Positions 48,863-60,375 of a DNA stretch of 64,000 nucleotides are shown piece by piece. Origin of the DNA: an uncultured Paracoccaceae bacterium (lineage in GTDB: Bacteria; Pseudomonadota; Alphaproteobacteria; Rhodobacterales; Rhodobacteraceae); assembly GCA_905182165.1 (NCBI GenBank), contig CAJJAK010000003.1, positions 62,001-126,000 of the forward strand, given 5' to 3'. A program made the position numbers and the translations under genes. The stretch's first letter is position 1. Every line of letters starts with the position of its first letter. A model generated the notes under the pieces. The model was not told where the DNA came from and searched no databases. It saw nothing but the letters and a program-made list of their open reading frames with translations.

Positions 48863-50116
48863 TTAAACTTCTATAATTACAGCTGTCTCCAAGACAGCAT
48901 GTAAAAGAACGTCCGCACCAGCGGTTGCCCACTCTTTGCTGATTTCCTCCGCCTCATTATGACTAAGTCCATCAACACATGGACACATTACCATAGCTGT
49001 TGGCGCAACACGGTTAACCCAACACGCGTCATGGCCAGCGCCAGATATCAGATTCATATGACTATAGCCAAGCTTTTCTGATGCGTTTCTAATAGCAGCA
49101 ACGCATTTCTCATCAAACTCGACCGGATCAAAACCACCAACTTTTTCAAATTCAACCTCTAAACCCATATCATCACATATCTTATTAGCCTCTGACATTA
49201 GTCTTGTTTCCATATCAGCAATAACAGACAATTCTGGCGAACGCATATCTACCGTGAAGACAACTTTTCCTGGGATAACGTTTCTAGAGTTTGGATAAAC
49301 ATCAACATGCCCGGCAGCACCAACTGCGTGTGGTGCGTGGGACAAAGCAATTTCCTCAACCTTTTCAAGAATTCGCGCCATGCCCAAGCCAGCATTACGA
49401 CGCATCGGCATTGGCGTAGACCCTGTATGACTAGCAGTACCTGAGATTGTAATTTGCGTCCAAGACAATCCTTGGCCATGAGTAACCACTCCAATATCTT
49501 TCTCTTCGGCCTCCAAAATAGGTCCTTGCTCAATATGTAACTCAAAGAAAGCATGCATTTTTCGTTCACCAACTTCTTCGTCACCTCTCCATCCAATTCT
49601 AGCTAATTCATCACCAAAAGTTTTACCTTCAGAATCCACTCTATCATAAGCCCAGTCCAAAGTGTGCATACCACCAAATACACCAGAAGATAGCATTGGT
49701 GGAGCAAAGCGAGTTCCCTCCTCATTTGACCAATTTGTAACAACGATTGGATGTTTGGTTTTAATTCCGAGATCATTTAAAGAACGAATAATTTCCAAAC
49801 CACCTAACACACCCAAAACACCATCATATTTACCACCAGTTGGCTGAGTATCCAGATGGGAACCAACGTAAACTGGCAAGGCCTTAGGATCTGTTCCTTC
49901 TCTACGAGCAAACATATTTCCCATCTTGTCCAAACCCATAGAGCAGCCCTGATCCTCACACCACCTCTTAAAAAGATGGCGACCCTCAGAATCTTCATCC
50001 GTTAAAGTTTGTCTGTTATTGCCTCCAGCGACACCTGGTCCAATCTTGGCCATTTCCATTAAACTATCCCATAATCTATCGCCATTTATGCGCAAATTAC
50101 TAATATTTATCGCCAT
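48863..50116 (-). CDS. pydC: N-carbamoyl-beta-alanine amidohydrolase (beta-ureidopropionase) PydC
   Basis: This M20-type zinc hydrolase frees beta-alanine, CO2 and ammonia from N-carbamoyl-beta-alanine. Metal-binding motifs are VYVGSHLDTQPTGGKYDGVL, WSNEEGTRFAPPML and ELHIEQGPILE, with SGAGHDACW near the end. The 417 residues are intact. Relatives act on allantoate or N-carbamoyl amino acids; the locus makes beta-ureidopropionase the best call. It is first in its operon, behind the RutR-like sites. Confidence 0.9.
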   Translation of the reverse strand: MAINISNLRINGDRLWDSLMEMAKIGPGVAGGNNRQTLTDEDSEGRHLFKRWCEDQGCSMGLDKMGNMFARREGTDPKALPVYVGSHLDTQPTGGKYDGVLGVLGGLEIIRSLNDLGIKTKHPIVVTNWSNEEGTRFAPPMLSSGVFGGMHTLDWAYDRVDSEGKTFGDELARIGWRGDEEVGERKMHAFFELHIEQGPILEAEEKDIGVVTHGQGLSWTQITISGTASHTGSTPMPMRRNAGLGMARILEKVEEIALSHAPHAVGAAGHVDVYPNSRNVIPGKVVFTVDMRSPELSVIADMETRLMSEANKICDDMGLEVEFEKVGGFDPVEFDEKCVAAIRNASEKLGYSHMNLISGAGHDACWVNRVAPTAMVMCPCVDGLSHNEAEEISKEWATAGADVLLHAVLETAVIIEV

Positions 50117-50184
50117 AACTTTCTCCTTTAATTACTCTATAGTACCACAAAAACTGACCAGATTCAAAAGATAATGAACAGGCT

Positions 50185-50199
50185 ATTTTCATTGGTCAA
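50185..50199. promoter_or_regulatory. RutR-like half-site (1) in pydC/rutR divergent promoter
   Basis: The minus strand reads TTGACCAATGAAAAT. TTGACCA is the exact left half of the E. coli RutR operator TTGACCA-NN-TGGTCAA; the right half is poor. It lies 69 bp from the pydC start. It is an inverted near-copy of the second site. Confidence 0.55.
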
Positions 50200-50272
50200 G
50201 ACCTTATTACCAAGAAGCAAAAAGCTTAATCAATATTAAGTGATTTTGCAAAATTATAAATTAGAGTTAACA

Positions 50273-50289
50273 TTGACCAATATGAAAAT
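50273..50289. promoter_or_regulatory. RutR-like half-site (2) in pydC/rutR divergent promoter
   Basis: The plus strand reads TTGACCAATATGAAAAT, again with the exact left half TTGACCA and a weak right half. It lies 47 bp before the rutR-like start. Apart from two extra bases it is the same sequence as the first site, in opposite orientation. Confidence 0.55.
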
Positions 50290-50335
50290 TATTGCCTTAA
50301 TAACATTATAAACTCAAACTAGGTTGATATGTTAC

Positions 50336-50988
50336 ATGGCTAGATCAAACTCGACAAAAAAAATTACGCGTATTCAACGTGAAAAAATGCAAATTATTCT
50401 GGATGCAGCGTTAGATGTTTTTTCAAACCATGGGTTTAGAGGTGCAACAATAGATATGATTGCTAAAAAAGCTAACCTATCAAAACCAAATATACTTTAT
50501 TATTTTGATAGCAAGGACAAGATCCACGAAATGCTTCTGTCAAATCTATTAGAAACCTGACTCCAGTATTAAAACAAATTTCCCCAAAAGGTGAGCCAAT
50601 AACAGAAATATGTTGCTATGTTGAACGAAAATTGGAAATGGCTAGAGACTACCCTAAAGAAAGCCGTTTGTTTGCAAATGAAATTTTGCAGGGAGCGCCC
50701 AGAATTCTTCATGCTTTAAATGGCCCACTAAAAAAGTTAACGGATGAAAAGGCAACTATAATAAATAGCTGGGTATCTGACAAAAAAATTAAGCCAGTTG
50801 AGCCGTATCATTTGATCTTTTCAATTTGGGCTATAACCCAACATTATGCTGATTTTGACGTGCAAATATTAGCAGTGATGGGAAAAAATAATGCTCAAAA
50901 CAGGTTTGATGACGCAAATAAATTTTTAAAGGAACTTTTTACTCGCCTTCTGGAGCCCAAAGTAAAATTAAAAGAGCCATTGCTGTAA
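50336..50988 (+). CDS. rutR: TetR-family regulator of pyrimidine catabolism (RutR-like), frameshifted
   Basis: RutR senses uracil and controls pyrimidine use. The N-terminal HTH has ILDAALDVFSNHGFRGATID and NLSKPNILYYFDSKDKIHEM, very close to RutR. The ligand domain has KLEMARDYPKESRLFANEIL and WAITQHYADF, also as in RutR. The ATG at 50336 matches the family start (MARSNSTKK). A deleted base near 50558 breaks the frame; corrected, the join reads LLETWLTPVLKQI. About 217 residues. Its 3' end overlaps the convergent EamA gene by 50 bp. Confidence 0.87.
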
Positions 50989-51838
50989 CTATAATGCCAT
51001 AGGTTATACTTTGGGAAAAATTATTACTGCCCAAGCTTAGCTCCCAAACCAAGGCCCAGGGGGGGACGAGATACGTATATGCCATTACTTTTGAACTTGG
51101 CAAAACTAATGTAGCAAATTGAATAAGAAAAAAAGTAATTACACTTGCTAAAATTGCAGTATAAAAAATAGTTTTCCAAACCATTGAGGGTAAAGAAAAT
51201 AGGTCTGTTTTCAGTAGATCAGAAAATCCGTATACCGATACTAAAACTAATGCAGCTGAAGTAGTCATTAGAACAAAAATTATAGGCTTCTCACCTCTGT
51301 TTAGTTTTCTAGCTAAAGGCGTATAAAGAGCATGGAAAATTACTCCTATAAAAAAAATAGCTTCTCCTATGCCAAAATCAAAAATAAAAAGCCGAGCCAA
51401 ATCTCCATTGAAAATAACATAAAGAGCGCCAAACGCGCCAATAATTAAGCCAAAAAATATCCAAATCGTCATTTTTTGGCGCATTAAAACAAAGCCAAAA
51501 AAGCCGCTTAACAACGGAGCAAAAGTGAAGATGGCGGCCAATGATATCGATGATGCAAATCTCAAACCTTCAAACATCAAAACAAAATAAATTGAGATAC
51601 AAGCTCCAAGTATAAAATACCTCCAAGGTGCAATAAATACTGTTTTAGGGATCGGCCCTCTTGATAATATAAAAGTTCCCAAAATAGAGACTGCAACCAC
51701 AAACCTTAGCAAAGTAAACGCAGCTGGACTAATATCATTAGCAACCCTTACTCCAAGAGCAAAAGAGCCAGCAACCAAGCCAGAAAACACTAACATTGCT
51801 AAATGGCCTTTAACTTGATTACTAGATAAAGATATCAA
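50939..51838 (-). CDS. EamA/DMT family transporter of the pyrimidine locus
   Basis: A ten-helix drug/metabolite-type transporter with two EamA repeats (GHLAMLVFSGLVAGSFALG near the start, SVITFFLIQFATLVLP in the second half). The start is uncertain: TTG 51838 fits relatives that begin with NQVKGHLAML, while ATG 51796 would trim 14 residues. It follows preA directly, so it may carry a pyrimidine or the product beta-alanine; this is inference. About 299 residues. Confidence 0.78.
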   Translation of the reverse strand: MISLSSNQVKGHLAMLVFSGLVAGSFALGVRVANDISPAAFTLLRFVVAVSILGTFILSRGPIPKTVFIAPWRYFILGACISIYFVLMFEGLRFASSISLAAIFTFAPLLSGFFGFVLMRQKMTIWIFFGLIIGAFGALYVIFNGDLARLFIFDFGIGEAIFFIGVIFHALYTPLARKLNRGEKPIIFVLMTTSAALVLVSVYGFSDLLKTDLFSLPSMVWKTIFYTAILASVITFFLIQFATLVLPSSKVMAYTYLVPPWALVWELSLGSNNFSQSITYGIIVTAMALLILLWAPEGE

Positions 51839-51840
51839 AA

Positions 51841-53139
51841 TTATTCTGCAGCACACCCAACGTTATTCGGGTGTGTTGTCCAGTCAGCATGGTCATTTTC
51901 TATTACTTTACCAGTCCTTGGATCAGTATCACCCACAGTCATGGGCTCCATTGTAATACAATTATCAATAGGGCAAACATTTACACAAAGATTACATGCA
52001 ACACATTCCTCATCCAAAACGGTGAATTTTCTATCTTCAGACATAGAGATCGCTTGATGTGAAGTATCCTCACACGCAGCAAAACAACGGCCACAGTTTA
52101 TGCAATCAGCTTGGTTGATCTCGGCTTTAGCAACATAGTTAAGATTTAAATATTGCCAATCAGTTCTGTTGGAATTCCTTTTCCAACAATTTCACTTGTG
52201 CTTGTCATCTGTTTTTCATCCATCCAATCGGACAATCCACTAATCATTTCCTCTACTATCTTAAAGCCATAAGTCATTGCAGCAGTACAAACTTGCACAT
52301 TACCGGCACCCATAACCATAAACTCTGCCGCATCTCTCCAAGTTGTTACACCACCAATCCCAGATATCGGCAATCCAGAAGTATTTGGGCTTCTAGCAAT
52401 ATCAGCGATCATGTTTAACGCAATTGGTTTTACTGCAGGCCCACAATAACCTCCGTGAGTTCCCTTTGTTCCTATCATCGGCTCTGGAGCAAATGAGTCT
52501 AAGTTGACAGAAGTGATTGAACTAATCGTATTAATCAAACTCACCGCGTCAGACCCTCCCCGGAGTGCCCCTTCGGCGGGTTTTAAAATGTCAGTAATAT
52601 TAGGAGTAAGTTTCACAATACACGGCATTCGGGTATATTGCTTCACCCATCTTGTTACCATCTCAATGTATTCTGGGACTTGTCCAACAGCGGCTCCCAT
52701 GCCACGTTCACTCATTCCATGCGGGCATCCAAAGTTCAACTCAACTCCATCAGCCCCAGTTTCTTCAACTAGAGGCAATAGTTTCTTCCAAGCTTCTTCA
52801 ACACATGGAACCATAAGTGACGCTATCAAAGCTCTATCTGGATAGTCTCTTTTAACCTCTTTCATTTCTTGCAGATTTATTTCAAGAGGCCGGTCAGTTA
52901 TCAATTCTAAATTATTTAATCAACACTCTGCGATCAGCACCATGTACTACTCCGTATCTTGGGCCATTAACATTAACTACAGGAGGGCCTTCAGACCCAA
53001 GTGTTTTCCAAACTACACCGCCCCACCCTGCATCAAACGCTCTTCTTACGTTATAGGCTTTGTCTGTTGGAGGAGCTGATGCTAACCAAAAAGGGTTTGG
53101 TGATTTGATACCAACGAAATCACTTTGTAAATTAGCCAT
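51841..53139 (-). CDS. preA: Dihydropyrimidine dehydrogenase catalytic subunit PreA, frameshifted
   Basis: PreA reduces uracil or thymine with FMN and has a C-terminal pair of [4Fe-4S] clusters. It starts MANLQSDFVGIKSPNPFWLA. The barrel has LNFGCPHGMSERGMGAAVGQ, with the active-site region, and ISGIGGVTTWRDAAEF. The ferredoxin part has DCINCGRCFAACED and CVACNLCVNVCPIDNC. The frame slips near 52915 (join RVLGLNNLELITDRP) and near 52150 (join TDWQYLNLNYVAKAEINQ). About 433 residues. Confidence 0.9.
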
Positions 53140-53154
53140 TAAAAAAACCTTTCG

Positions 53155-54492
53155 TTATTGCTTGTCAGAAATTAAGCTATTGTTGATACTTTCGGCAGCG
53201 TCTCTTCCTTGCGCAACAGCAGTAACTGTTAAATCCTCACCACCTTCTGCGCAATCACCGCCAGCCCATATACCATCGACAGAAGTGCGTCCCTCTTGAT
53301 CAATTATAATTTTACCATTTTTTAATTTTAAGTTACCCAACTCAGAATCAATACTTTGCCCTATTGCCTTAAAAATCTGATCAACCTCCAGCTCAAATTC
53401 TTCTGATTGAATCTCAAGAACACCATTTAATGATCTTGTATGCGCGAACTTAATAGAACTAGCATCCTCAGTTCCAGAGATTTCTACTGGACTAGCATTT
53501 TCGATGATTCTCACACCCTTGGAGGTAGCCAAGTCTTGCTCAAATTTTGAAGCACCCATTTTCGAACGCTCACGTCTATAAACAATGCTCACCTCATCTG
53601 CGCCCAACAACTTGGATTGCACAGCAGCATCCACTGCTGTCATTCCGCCTCCAATGACAGCAATTTTTCTTCCAATTGGTATGGTAGCTTTATTGTCATT
53701 TTGACGTAGCTCTTCTATGAATTTCACTGCATCAAGTACATTATTTTCACCATCACATCGAAGAGAATTTACTCCCGATAATCCCATACCAATAAAGGTT
53801 GCATCATAATCAGATTGTATTTGATCCAACTTAATATTAGTTCCAATTCCTTTTCCATATTCAATTTTTATTCCACCTATAGACAAGAGCCAATCAAGTT
53901 CTTTTTGGGCAAAATTATCAATTGATTTGTACGCAGCAATGCCAAATTCATTTAGTCCCCCACCCTTCTCTCTAGCTTCATAAATGGTAATTTCGTGTCC
54001 TAGAGTTGCTAATTTGTGGGCGCAAGCTAATCCTGCTGGACCAGCACCAATTACAGCAACCTTTTTGCCAGAAGATGCTTTTCTTTCAAATGGATGTATA
54101 TCTTTAGCCATCAGATTATCTGTTGCAAAACGTTGTAATCTACCAATTTCTACTGGCTTACCCTCTGCCACTTCTCTAACACATGCTTCCTCGCACAAGG
54201 TTTCTGTTGGACAGACCCGGGCGCACATTCCACCAAGAATATTTTGTGATAAAATAGTTTTCGCAGATGCGTCAGTTGTTCCTGTCGCTATTTGTCGGAT
54301 AAACAGTGGAATATCAATTGCTGTCGGGCAGGCCGTCACGCAAGGAGCATCATAACAAAAATAACACCGATCAGATGCCATTAAAGCCTCATGTTCACTC
54401 AAAGGCGGATGCAAATCTGTGAAATTATTCTCAACCTGCTCACTCGACAATCTATTAGCTACTATACCTTTAGTTGTGTTAGCTTGCGACAC
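53155..54492 (-). CDS. preT: Dihydropyrimidine dehydrogenase NADH subunit PreT
   Basis: PreT passes electrons from NADH through FAD and iron-sulfur clusters to PreA. The cysteine-rich part is DRCYFCYDAPCVTACPTAID, then the FAD motif VAVIGAGPAGLACA and the NADH motif IAVIGGGMTAVDAA. I chose GTG 54492, with GGAG seven bases upstream, which gives NRLSSEQVENNFTDLHPPLS close to the start. About 445 residues, intact. It precedes preA by 15 bp. Confidence 0.92.
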   Translation of the reverse strand: MSQANTTKGIVANRLSSEQVENNFTDLHPPLSEHEALMASDRCYFCYDAPCVTACPTAIDIPLFIRQIATGTTDASAKTILSQNILGGMCARVCPTETLCEEACVREVAEGKPVEIGRLQRFATDNLMAKDIHPFERKASSGKKVAVIGAGPAGLACAHKLATLGHEITIYEAREKGGGLNEFGIAAYKSIDNFAQKELDWLLSIGGIKIEYGKGIGTNIKLDQIQSDYDATFIGMGLSGVNSLRCDGENNVLDAVKFIEELRQNDNKATIPIGRKIAVIGGGMTAVDAAVQSKLLGADEVSIVYRRERSKMGASKFEQDLATSKGVRIIENASPVEISGTEDASSIKFAHTRSLNGVLEIQSEEFELEVDQIFKAIGQSIDSELGNLKLKNGKIIIDQEGRTSVDGIWAGGDCAEGGEDLTVTAVAQGRDAAESINNSLISDKQ

Positions 54493-54560
54493 ATTAATAC
54501 TCCAATTTAGTTTCACACCATAACATATGCACATATTAAAATATTTATCAATTGGTAAAT

Positions 54561-54791
54561 TTAATGCATGCTAACAGGATTCAAATCATTCTGCCTAGCC
54601 ACAATGAAAGCAGCATCTCTACCAGAAACGACAGCTATTCTATCTCCTGTCGAATTATGTAAAGCATACAATGGCCCATGTTCATCTAAAATTTCTTGCT
54701 GAACATCGATTGGTAATTCACCTGAAGAAATTGACTTCACATAAACTAGGCCCTTTTCATCTAAACCGTCAAAATTATATTTTTGTTCCAA
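54561..54791 (-). CDS. DUF1150 family protein
   Basis: The 76-residue protein has the DUF1150 pattern, with a final AAFIVARQNDLNPVSMH and a central GPLYALHNSTGDRIAV. The family is found next to small heat-shock genes in alphaproteobacteria, as here. No function is known. Confidence 0.85.
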   Translation of the reverse strand: MEQKYNFDGLDEKGLVYVKSISSGELPIDVQQEILDEHGPLYALHNSTGDRIAVVSGRDAAFIVARQNDLNPVSMH

Positions 54792-54797
54792 AATAAT

Positions 54798-55211
54798 CTA
54801 TTCCCTACTGATTGTTATTTTTTTCACAAGGCTCTCTTGCTCAAATCTTTCCAAATCAATGTTAAGCAACCCATTTACTGTTGTTGCTTTGATTACATCT
54901 ACATCATCTGATAGAACAAAATTTTTCTGGAATTGTCGAGTGGCAATTCCTCTATGCAAATACAATTTATCTTGCCCTTTAGGTATCTTCTTACCCCTAA
55001 CAATCAATTGATTATCCTCCACAGTGATTTCGAGCTCATCATCAGAAAACCCTGCTACTGCTAAAGTTAGCCTATATTTATTTTTTGATGACTGCTCAAT
55101 ATTAAATGGGGGATATGCATCACCACTAGACTTAACGGTTCTTTCAACTAAACTTTCCAATCGATCAAAGCCTAATAAAAATGGATAAGCTCCAAATAAT
55201 ATTTTAGTCAT
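54798..55211 (-). CDS. Hsp20 family small heat-shock protein
   Basis: The 137-residue protein has an alpha-crystallin domain: YPPFNIEQSSKNKYRLTLAV at its start, ITVEDNQLIVRGKK and the GLLNIDLER motif near the end. A short N-terminal arm (MTKILFGAYPFLLGFDRLE) resembles IbpA. It holds unfolding proteins. DUF1150 follows six bases later. No stress-promoter motif was identified. Confidence 0.9.
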   Translation of the reverse strand: MTKILFGAYPFLLGFDRLESLVERTVKSSGDAYPPFNIEQSSKNKYRLTLAVAGFSDDELEITVEDNQLIVRGKKIPKGQDKLYLHRGIATRQFQKNFVLSDDVDVIKATTVNGLLNIDLERFEQESLVKKITISRE

Positions 55212-55361
55212 AATACGCCCTTAATTTGTGTCATAAACAATCAATTATAATAAATAGATCTACATAATGATATGGGAATGATCTTTAAAATTTCAACTAA
55301 TTTGAGTATTTTGATTTTTTTCTAATAAAATATAAATTGTTGTGATAACTTCATTTATAAG

Positions 55362-55580
55362 ATGAAAAATATTGAAAAAATGACACGGTTAGAAATATTA
55401 ACCATAGAACTTAAAACATTAAAAAAAGAACATAGAGAATTAGATACTAAAATATCAGAACTTGCTGATTTATCTTCAACTGATCAATTCACTTTGCGCC
55501 TACTTAAGAAAAATAAATTATCATTGAAAGATAAAATAAGTCGTTTAGAAGATGAGTTAACCCCTGATATAATTGCTTGA
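55362..55580 (+). CDS. YdcH-like (DUF465) small coiled-coil protein
   Basis: The 72 residues form a charged coiled coil (LKTLKKEHRELDTKISELAD, LKKNKLSLKDKISRLEDEL), the layout of DUF465/YdcH. Starts at 55362 and 55380 are both possible because neither has a clear ribosome site. Function is unknown. Confidence 0.7.
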   Translation: MKNIEKMTRLEILTIELKTLKKEHRELDTKISELADLSSTDQFTLRLLKKNKLSLKDKISRLEDELTPDIIA

Positions 55581-55622
55581 AATTTAAAATTATTGCGCGT
55601 TAGAGAATAAGAGGATCGATTA

Positions 55623-56115
55623 ATGACATCACCTGTAGTTGGAATTATAATGGGCAGTCAAACTGATTGGTCAACGATGAAAAAAACAGCCGATATACTA
55701 ACCGAATTTAGTATTTCATTTGAAACCAAAATTGTATCGGCCCACAGAACACCAAATAGGTTATGGGAATATGGCAATACCGCTGTTCAAAAGAGGTATT
55801 AAAGTAATTATTGCAGGAGCAGGTGGCGCAGCACATTTGCCAGGTATGATTTCAGCCCTTACATCTTTACCTGTACTGGGCGTCCCAATAAACACCAAGA
55901 GCCTTTCTGGATTAGACTCTCTCTACTCAATCGTGCAAATGCCAAAAGGCTTTCCCGTTGCAACAATGGCCATTGGTGAACCTGGCGCATTCAATGCTGG
56001 TTTAATGGCAATTTCCATTCTCGCAGTAAATGATAGCAATCTTGCAACTAAGCTTGAACAATGGCGCCAAAGCCTTTCTGAATCGATTAATGAAGAACCA
56101 AATAATGATGGGTAG
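55623..56115 (+). CDS. purE: 5-(carboxyamino)imidazole ribonucleotide mutase PurE, frameshifted
   Basis: PurE moves the carboxyl group on the purine intermediate from N5 to C4. It begins [20 protein letters not shown], with the catalytic region GSQTDW and SAHRTP. After a slip near 55790 (AVQ then [19 protein letters not shown]) it continues with LPVLGVPI and ends EEPNNDG. About 163 residues. It overlaps purK. Confidence 0.9.
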
Positions 56116-57171
56116 TCTGACTAAAGACTGTGTTATTGGTATTCTCGGCGGCGGTCAGCTCGGAAGAATGCTTGTTATTGCAGCGTCAAGATTGGGTTAT
56201 AAATGTCATGTTTTTGATCCAAATATAAACTCACCCGCCAGTCAAGTTTCTACCTTCTCAACTCAAGCAAGTTATGACGACCTTGAAGCATTAGCGTCAT
56301 TTGCAAAATTGGTAGATGTAGTAACATATGAATTTGAAAACATCCCTACTGATGCATTGGATGTAATAGAGAACCACGTCAATATTTTTCCTAATAAAGA
56401 GGCACTATTTACTAGCCAAGACAGGTTGATAGAAAAAAAATTCCTAACTAACTTGGGATTAAGAACTGCTCCGTTTGCAAATGTAGAAAATGCCCAAGAC
56501 TTAAACAATGCCATTAAAAAAATTGGTACACCCGCAATTTTAAAAACAAGAAGGTTGGGGTACGATGGAAAAGGTCAAGTTAGAATTAATGAAAATACCA
56601 ATTTAGATAATATAGATGTTATTTCAAAATGCACCCTGCATTTTAGAGGGTTTAGTTAATTTTAATAAGGAAATATTATAATCTGGACAAAGATCAGAAT
56701 GGAGCTGTAAGTTGTTATGATCCAGGTGAAAATTATCATGAAAATGGTGTTTTAAAAACAACATTGGTTCCAGCAAAAATAAATCAAAAAACCAGTACTG
56801 ATGCGGTTCTCTTGACTGCGCAAATATTAAATAAACTTAATTATGTTGGGGTCATCGGTGTTGAATTATTTGTTACTGATAATGAATTGCTCATTAATGA
56901 AATAGCACCACGAGTTCATAACTCAGGACATTGGACCCAAAACGGATGTTTGATAGATCAGTTCGAACAACATATCAGGGCAATTGGAGGTTTACAGCTT
57001 GGTGACGGCAAGCGACATTCAAATATCGAAATGACTAATATTTTAGGGGATGAAATCAAAAAGCTTGATAAATTCGTAAATGATGGGAAAAGTGCTGTTC
57101 ATTTATACGGAAAAGAAGAAATTAAACCTGGTCGAAAAATGGGTCATATTAACAGAATATATGAAGTATAA
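56105..57171 (+). CDS. purK: N5-carboxyaminoimidazole ribonucleotide synthase PurK, frameshifted
   Basis: PurK is the ATP-grasp enzyme that carboxylates aminoimidazole ribonucleotide before PurE. It begins [20 protein letters not shown], overlapping purE by 11 bases. ATP-grasp features are [17 protein letters not shown] and [18 protein letters not shown]. Between 56620 and 56700 the frame slips more than once; the corrected reading passes through [14 protein letters not shown] and [17 protein letters not shown]. About 355 residues. Confidence 0.88.
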
Positions 57172-57219
57172 TATGCGATTATTTAATTTTTTGAAAGCTT
57201 AAACAATAAAAATTCTATA

Positions 57220-58053
57220 TTATCTCTTATAAATAAAAGGCACCAAAACTCCTCCTAGAATCAAGATTGATGAAATATAAAATTGCCAATTTAAAGTCTC
57301 ATAAATAAACAAATACCCACCAAAAGCTGCAATTAATGGTACAGTCAATTGCGCAACTGACGCAGTCATAATATTGATTTTTGGCAAAACCCAATACCAC
57401 ACTGCATATCCAATACCTGAAGTAATAGATCCGGAAATAATAGCTAGAAAAAGGCCATAAGAAGTAGGTGTGATCTTATCTGGTATAAATAAAGCAAATG
57501 GAATCATTAAAATTAATGCAACAATAAAATTACCAGAGGTGCTCGATAAAGGACTTTTCTGTCCACGGCCTAAAAGGGAGTATAGTCCCCACCCAAGCGA
57601 GGCAATAAACATTAAAAGCATCCCAACCAAATTATTTCCACCAATCCTTGGGTCAACCAATATAAACAAACCTACTATAGCTAAAAACATCCCAAAAAAT
57701 CGAACGATATTAACCTTTTCCTTTAAAACCAAGGCACCAACAAACATTACCAACTGCACGCCACCAAATAAAATTAAAGCTCCAACACCAGTATCAATTA
57801 CTAAATAAGCAAAACTAAAACCAATAAGATAACATACTAGTGATATTCCACTAATGATTGTATTCAATTTAAATTTAGGTTTTTTCTTATGAACAATTAA
57901 AACTAATAAGATCAAAACTAATGCGCCAGATCCAACTCTAATCATGGCAAAATTAGAAGGGCCAATTGAATTTGATACCATGGCCAGTCTAGCTAATACG
58001 GAATTTGCCGCAAACGCTGTCATTACCAAAGTTGTTAGAAAAAATAATCGCAT
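57220..58053 (-). CDS. EamA/DMT family transporter
   Basis: A ten-helix transporter of the drug/metabolite group with two EamA repeats. I chose ATG 58053 (MRLFFLTTLVMTAFAANSVL), as relatives start; the longer reading from 58089 runs into the groEL terminator. It ends 48 bp from the convergent purK. Cargo is unknown. About 277 residues, intact. Confidence 0.82.
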   Translation of the reverse strand: MRLFFLTTLVMTAFAANSVLARLAMVSNSIGPSNFAMIRVGSGALVLILLVLIVHKKKPKFKLNTIISGISLVCYLIGFSFAYLVIDTGVGALILFGGVQLVMFVGALVLKEKVNIVRFFGMFLAIVGLFILVDPRIGGNNLVGMLLMFIASLGWGLYSLLGRGQKSPLSSTSGNFIVALILMIPFALFIPDKITPTSYGLFLAIISGSITSGIGYAVWYWVLPKINIMTASVAQLTVPLIAAFGGYLFIYETLNWQFYISSILILGGVLVPFIYKR

Positions 58054-58088
58054 ATCTCTTATAGTACCAAAAGCTTGATATATAGCCA

Positions 58089-58119
58089 TAAAAAAAGGGC
58101 TGCAAATTTCGCAGCCCTT
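58089..58119 (-). terminator. Rho-independent terminator of groESL
   Basis: A 9-bp stem, AAGGGCTGC (58095-58103) with GCAGCCCTT (58111-58119), closes a 7-base loop and is followed on the minus strand by a run of T. It lies 20 bp after the groEL stop. Confidence 0.9.
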
Positions 58120-58139
58120 AAATGTTTTTAAACTCTGGG

Positions 58140-59811
<1,672 letters not shown>

Positions 59812-59837
59812 CTAGTTACAAGTTCAATATTAAAGGA

Positions 59838-60125
59838 TTAAGAAATTATTCCTAAAACATCACTTTCTTTCATTATGAGAAGTTCTTCGCCTTCTACTGT
59901 TACTTCTGTTCCAGACCATTTTCCGAAAAGAACAACATCGTTCGCCTTTACCGCCATTGGTATTAATTCGCCGGAGTCTTTGCGAGCGCCCTCGCCACAA
60001 GATACAATAGTACCTTCAGCTGGTTTTTCTTTTGCGCTATCTGGGATTATCAATCCGCCAGAGGTTTTCTCGTCACCTTCAGTGCGACGGACTAGCACAC
60101 GATCGTGTAGTGGTGTGAATGCCAT
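59838..60125 (-). CDS. groS: Co-chaperonin GroES
   Basis: GroES caps GroEL. The 95 residues include the start [20 protein letters not shown], the mobile loop [13 protein letters not shown] and [20 protein letters not shown]. It lies 44 bp before groEL and is intact. Confidence 0.96.
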   Translation of the reverse strand: MAFTPLHDRVLVRRTEGDEKTSGGLIIPDSAKEKPAEGTIVSCGEGARKDSGELIPMAVKANDVVLFGKWSGTEVTVEGEELLIMKESDVLGIIS

Positions 60126-60179
60126 ATCGGAGTTCTCCCTTAAGAGTTATTCCACAGTTTGGGTGGCTTTTCAAAACTA

Positions 60180-60206
60180 TTAGCACTCGCCACCTTTGAG
60201 TGCTAA
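60180..60206 (-). promoter_or_regulatory. CIRCE element (HrcA operator) of groESL
   Basis: TTAGCACTC (60180-60188) and GAGTGCTAA (60198-60206) with a 9-bp spacer match the CIRCE consensus exactly. It lies 55 bp upstream of the groES start and next to the promoter at 60214-60242. The hrcA gene is not in this window. Confidence 0.97.
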
Positions 60207-60213
60207 CAGACGG

Positions 60214-60242
60214 CATGTATGTAGCCTTTGCACTAGAGTCAA
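60214..60242 (-). promoter_or_regulatory. groESL promoter
   Basis: On the minus strand TTGACT (60242-60237) and TACATG (60219-60214) are spaced by 17 bp, with the CIRCE element starting eight bases further downstream. HrcA bound there would cover the transcription start. Confidence 0.7.
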
Positions 60243-60375
60243 TTGCTTTGATATAAAAAACTCCAAGTTTTTTAAAATAATTTAAGAAATCTACGAAAAT
60301 ATGAATGAATTACCGTGACCTTTATAAACATTAATCTTATAAGACTTCCAATTTAGAAACTACGATAGGCGCCCA

